Source: Puniceicoccales bacterium
GTDB lineage: Bacteria; Verrucomicrobiota; Verrucomicrobiia; Opitutales; UBA953
DNA length: 14,209 nt
Direction: 5' to 3'
NCBI GenBank assembly: GCA_031289285.1
Contig: JAITPT010000161.1
Coordinates: 1 to 14,209 of the forward strand
Shown here in pieces: positions 13,624-14,209 of the stretch. The first letter of the stretch is position 1, and every line of letters starts with the position of its first letter. Below the pieces are notes generated by a model. It was not told the origin of the DNA, made no database searches, and was given only the letters and a program-made list of their open reading frames with translations. Position numbers and translations under genes: made by a program.

Positions 13624-13690
13624 TGCGCCCTTCTTTTGGGGGCAGTCCTCGAAAAAAATCCTCTTACAACCGCTTACACTTCACAACTCA

Positions 13691-14137
13691 ATGAGCAAAA
13701 AAATCGCCATTTACTACGGCACTATGACAGGCAATTCCGAGGCACTTGCCCGCGAAATTCTCGACAACGCGCAGGACGCGGGTTGGGACGCCGCTATCTA
13801 CAACCTCGCCGATGTCGCCTCTGCCGACCTCGCGACTAACGCGCCCAATGCGATTTACATCGTCAGCACTTGGGGCGACGGCGAACCGCCCTCGGACGCC
13901 ATCAACTTCTTCGAAGACCTCGCGGCTGCGTCGGTTGACCTCAGCGCCGCCAAGCATGCCGTCTTCGGCCTCGGCGACAGCAACTACGAGCAGTTCTGCA
14001 AGTTCGCGACCGACCTTGACGCCCGCTTGAGCGAGCTTGGCTCCAGCGCCGTCCTCGATGTCGCCAAGGGCGATGTCTCCTTCGAGTTGGACTTCGCGAA
14101 ATGGAAGCCCAAGGCACTTGCCGCGTTTGGCGAATAA
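13691..14137 (+). CDS. Flavodoxin (FMN-binding, CysJ/MioC-type)
   Basis: A 148-residue single-domain flavodoxin carrying one FMN and shuttling electrons in the cytoplasm. The start at 13691 gives MSKKIAIYYGTMTGNSEALA, the family N-terminus with the phosphate-binding T-x-T-G-N-S loop (11-16). IVSTWGDGEPPSDA (about 58-71) and VFGLGDSNYEQFCK (about 91-104) are the two FMN loops. The GLGDSNYEQFC form is closest to the flavodoxin domains of sulfite reductase, P450 reductase and MioC rather than long-chain nif flavodoxins. No reductase domain follows, so it acts as a separate carrier. A larger open frame begins at 13184, but its first 169 codons lack any flavodoxin character. The redox partner is unknown. 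Confidence 0.92.
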   Translation: MSKKIAIYYGTMTGNSEALAREILDNAQDAGWDAAIYNLADVASADLATNAPNAIYIVSTWGDGEPPSDAINFFEDLAAASVDLSAAKHAVFGLGDSNYEQFCKFATDLDARLSELGSSAVLDVAKGDVSFELDFAKWKPKALAAFGE

Positions 14138-14186
14138 CCCGCAATAGAACGCCGTGGGAGCACTTCTCACTATTTTCACAGCAATC

Positions 14187-14209
14187 ATGCCCGTGCTGAC
14201 AATCGTCGG
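14187..14209 (+). CDS. Possible start of a further gene (cut by the window end)
   Basis: The ATG at 14187 begins MPVLTIV with no stop before the edge, 49 bases after the flavodoxin stop. Seven codons are too few to identify anything. The only support is a coding-like direction and position after another plus gene. Confidence 0.25.

Noticed and set aside
11889..13690. tRNA, tmRNA or other known RNA gene in the gene-free flank
   Set aside because: No cloverleaf-like spacing, T-loop GTTCGA-type word or CCA end was seen on either strand by eye. A covariance-model search would be needed to rule out a divergent RNA.

Overview
The window fits a high-GC member of the Verrucomicrobia, most likely Opitutae/Opitutaceae. 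This is an inference from several signs: pseudopilin-like genes of the kind abundant in that phylum, an Ala/Pro/Thr-rich YidC, start codons mostly without Shine-Dalgarno sequences, and repeat-laden intergenic DNA. No rRNA or clade-specific marker is present, so the placement is moderate.

Layout. Bases 1-1266 hold no convincing gene: a ~445-bp tandem duplication (1-441, 442-885), then a ~170-bp full-length inverted-repeat element flanked by fragments of its own ends (887-1104), then two GC-rich hairpins. Bases 1267-4993 are a minus-strand run, in transcription order rpoZ (RNA polymerase omega), smpB (trans-translation), trmL (tRNA wobble 2'-O-methylation) and two tandem paralogous exported proteins of unknown function, the last a probable lipoprotein. 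Around 5000-5269 transcription diverges. Bases 5270-8854 are a plus-strand cassette of four prepilin-like proteins whose N-terminal types and order resemble gspG-gspH-gspI-gspJ. All four have the cleavage pattern Ala|Phe-Thr-Leu with Glu at +5. The cassette is followed by yidC (8952-11042, Sec/YidC membrane insertase) and an M14-family zinc peptidase or deacylase (11103-11888). Bases 11889-13690 are again gene-free and repeat-rich. A short flavodoxin (13691-14137) and a possible next start codon (14187) close the window.

How the parts relate. The minus block is housekeeping RNA and translation functions plus an envelope protein pair. The plus block is an envelope block: four pseudopilins that would need a prepilin peptidase, ATPase and platform protein encoded elsewhere, next to the inner-membrane insertase. 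The coding strand is rich in C and A for both blocks, so base skew flips with gene direction near 5000. Several leaders are strikingly A/C-rich.

The least ordinary material is in the two non-coding flanks. They share repeat families: a 170-bp hairpin element with a CGCACC-N4-GGTGCG tip (one copy per flank, each centred on its tip), a palindromic word around TAACCAGGCTAAATA (two inverted copies left, four direct copies right), and a quasi-palindromic word related to GGGACAGACACTTTT (about a dozen copies). No transposase is encoded here, so any mobility would be supplied in trans.
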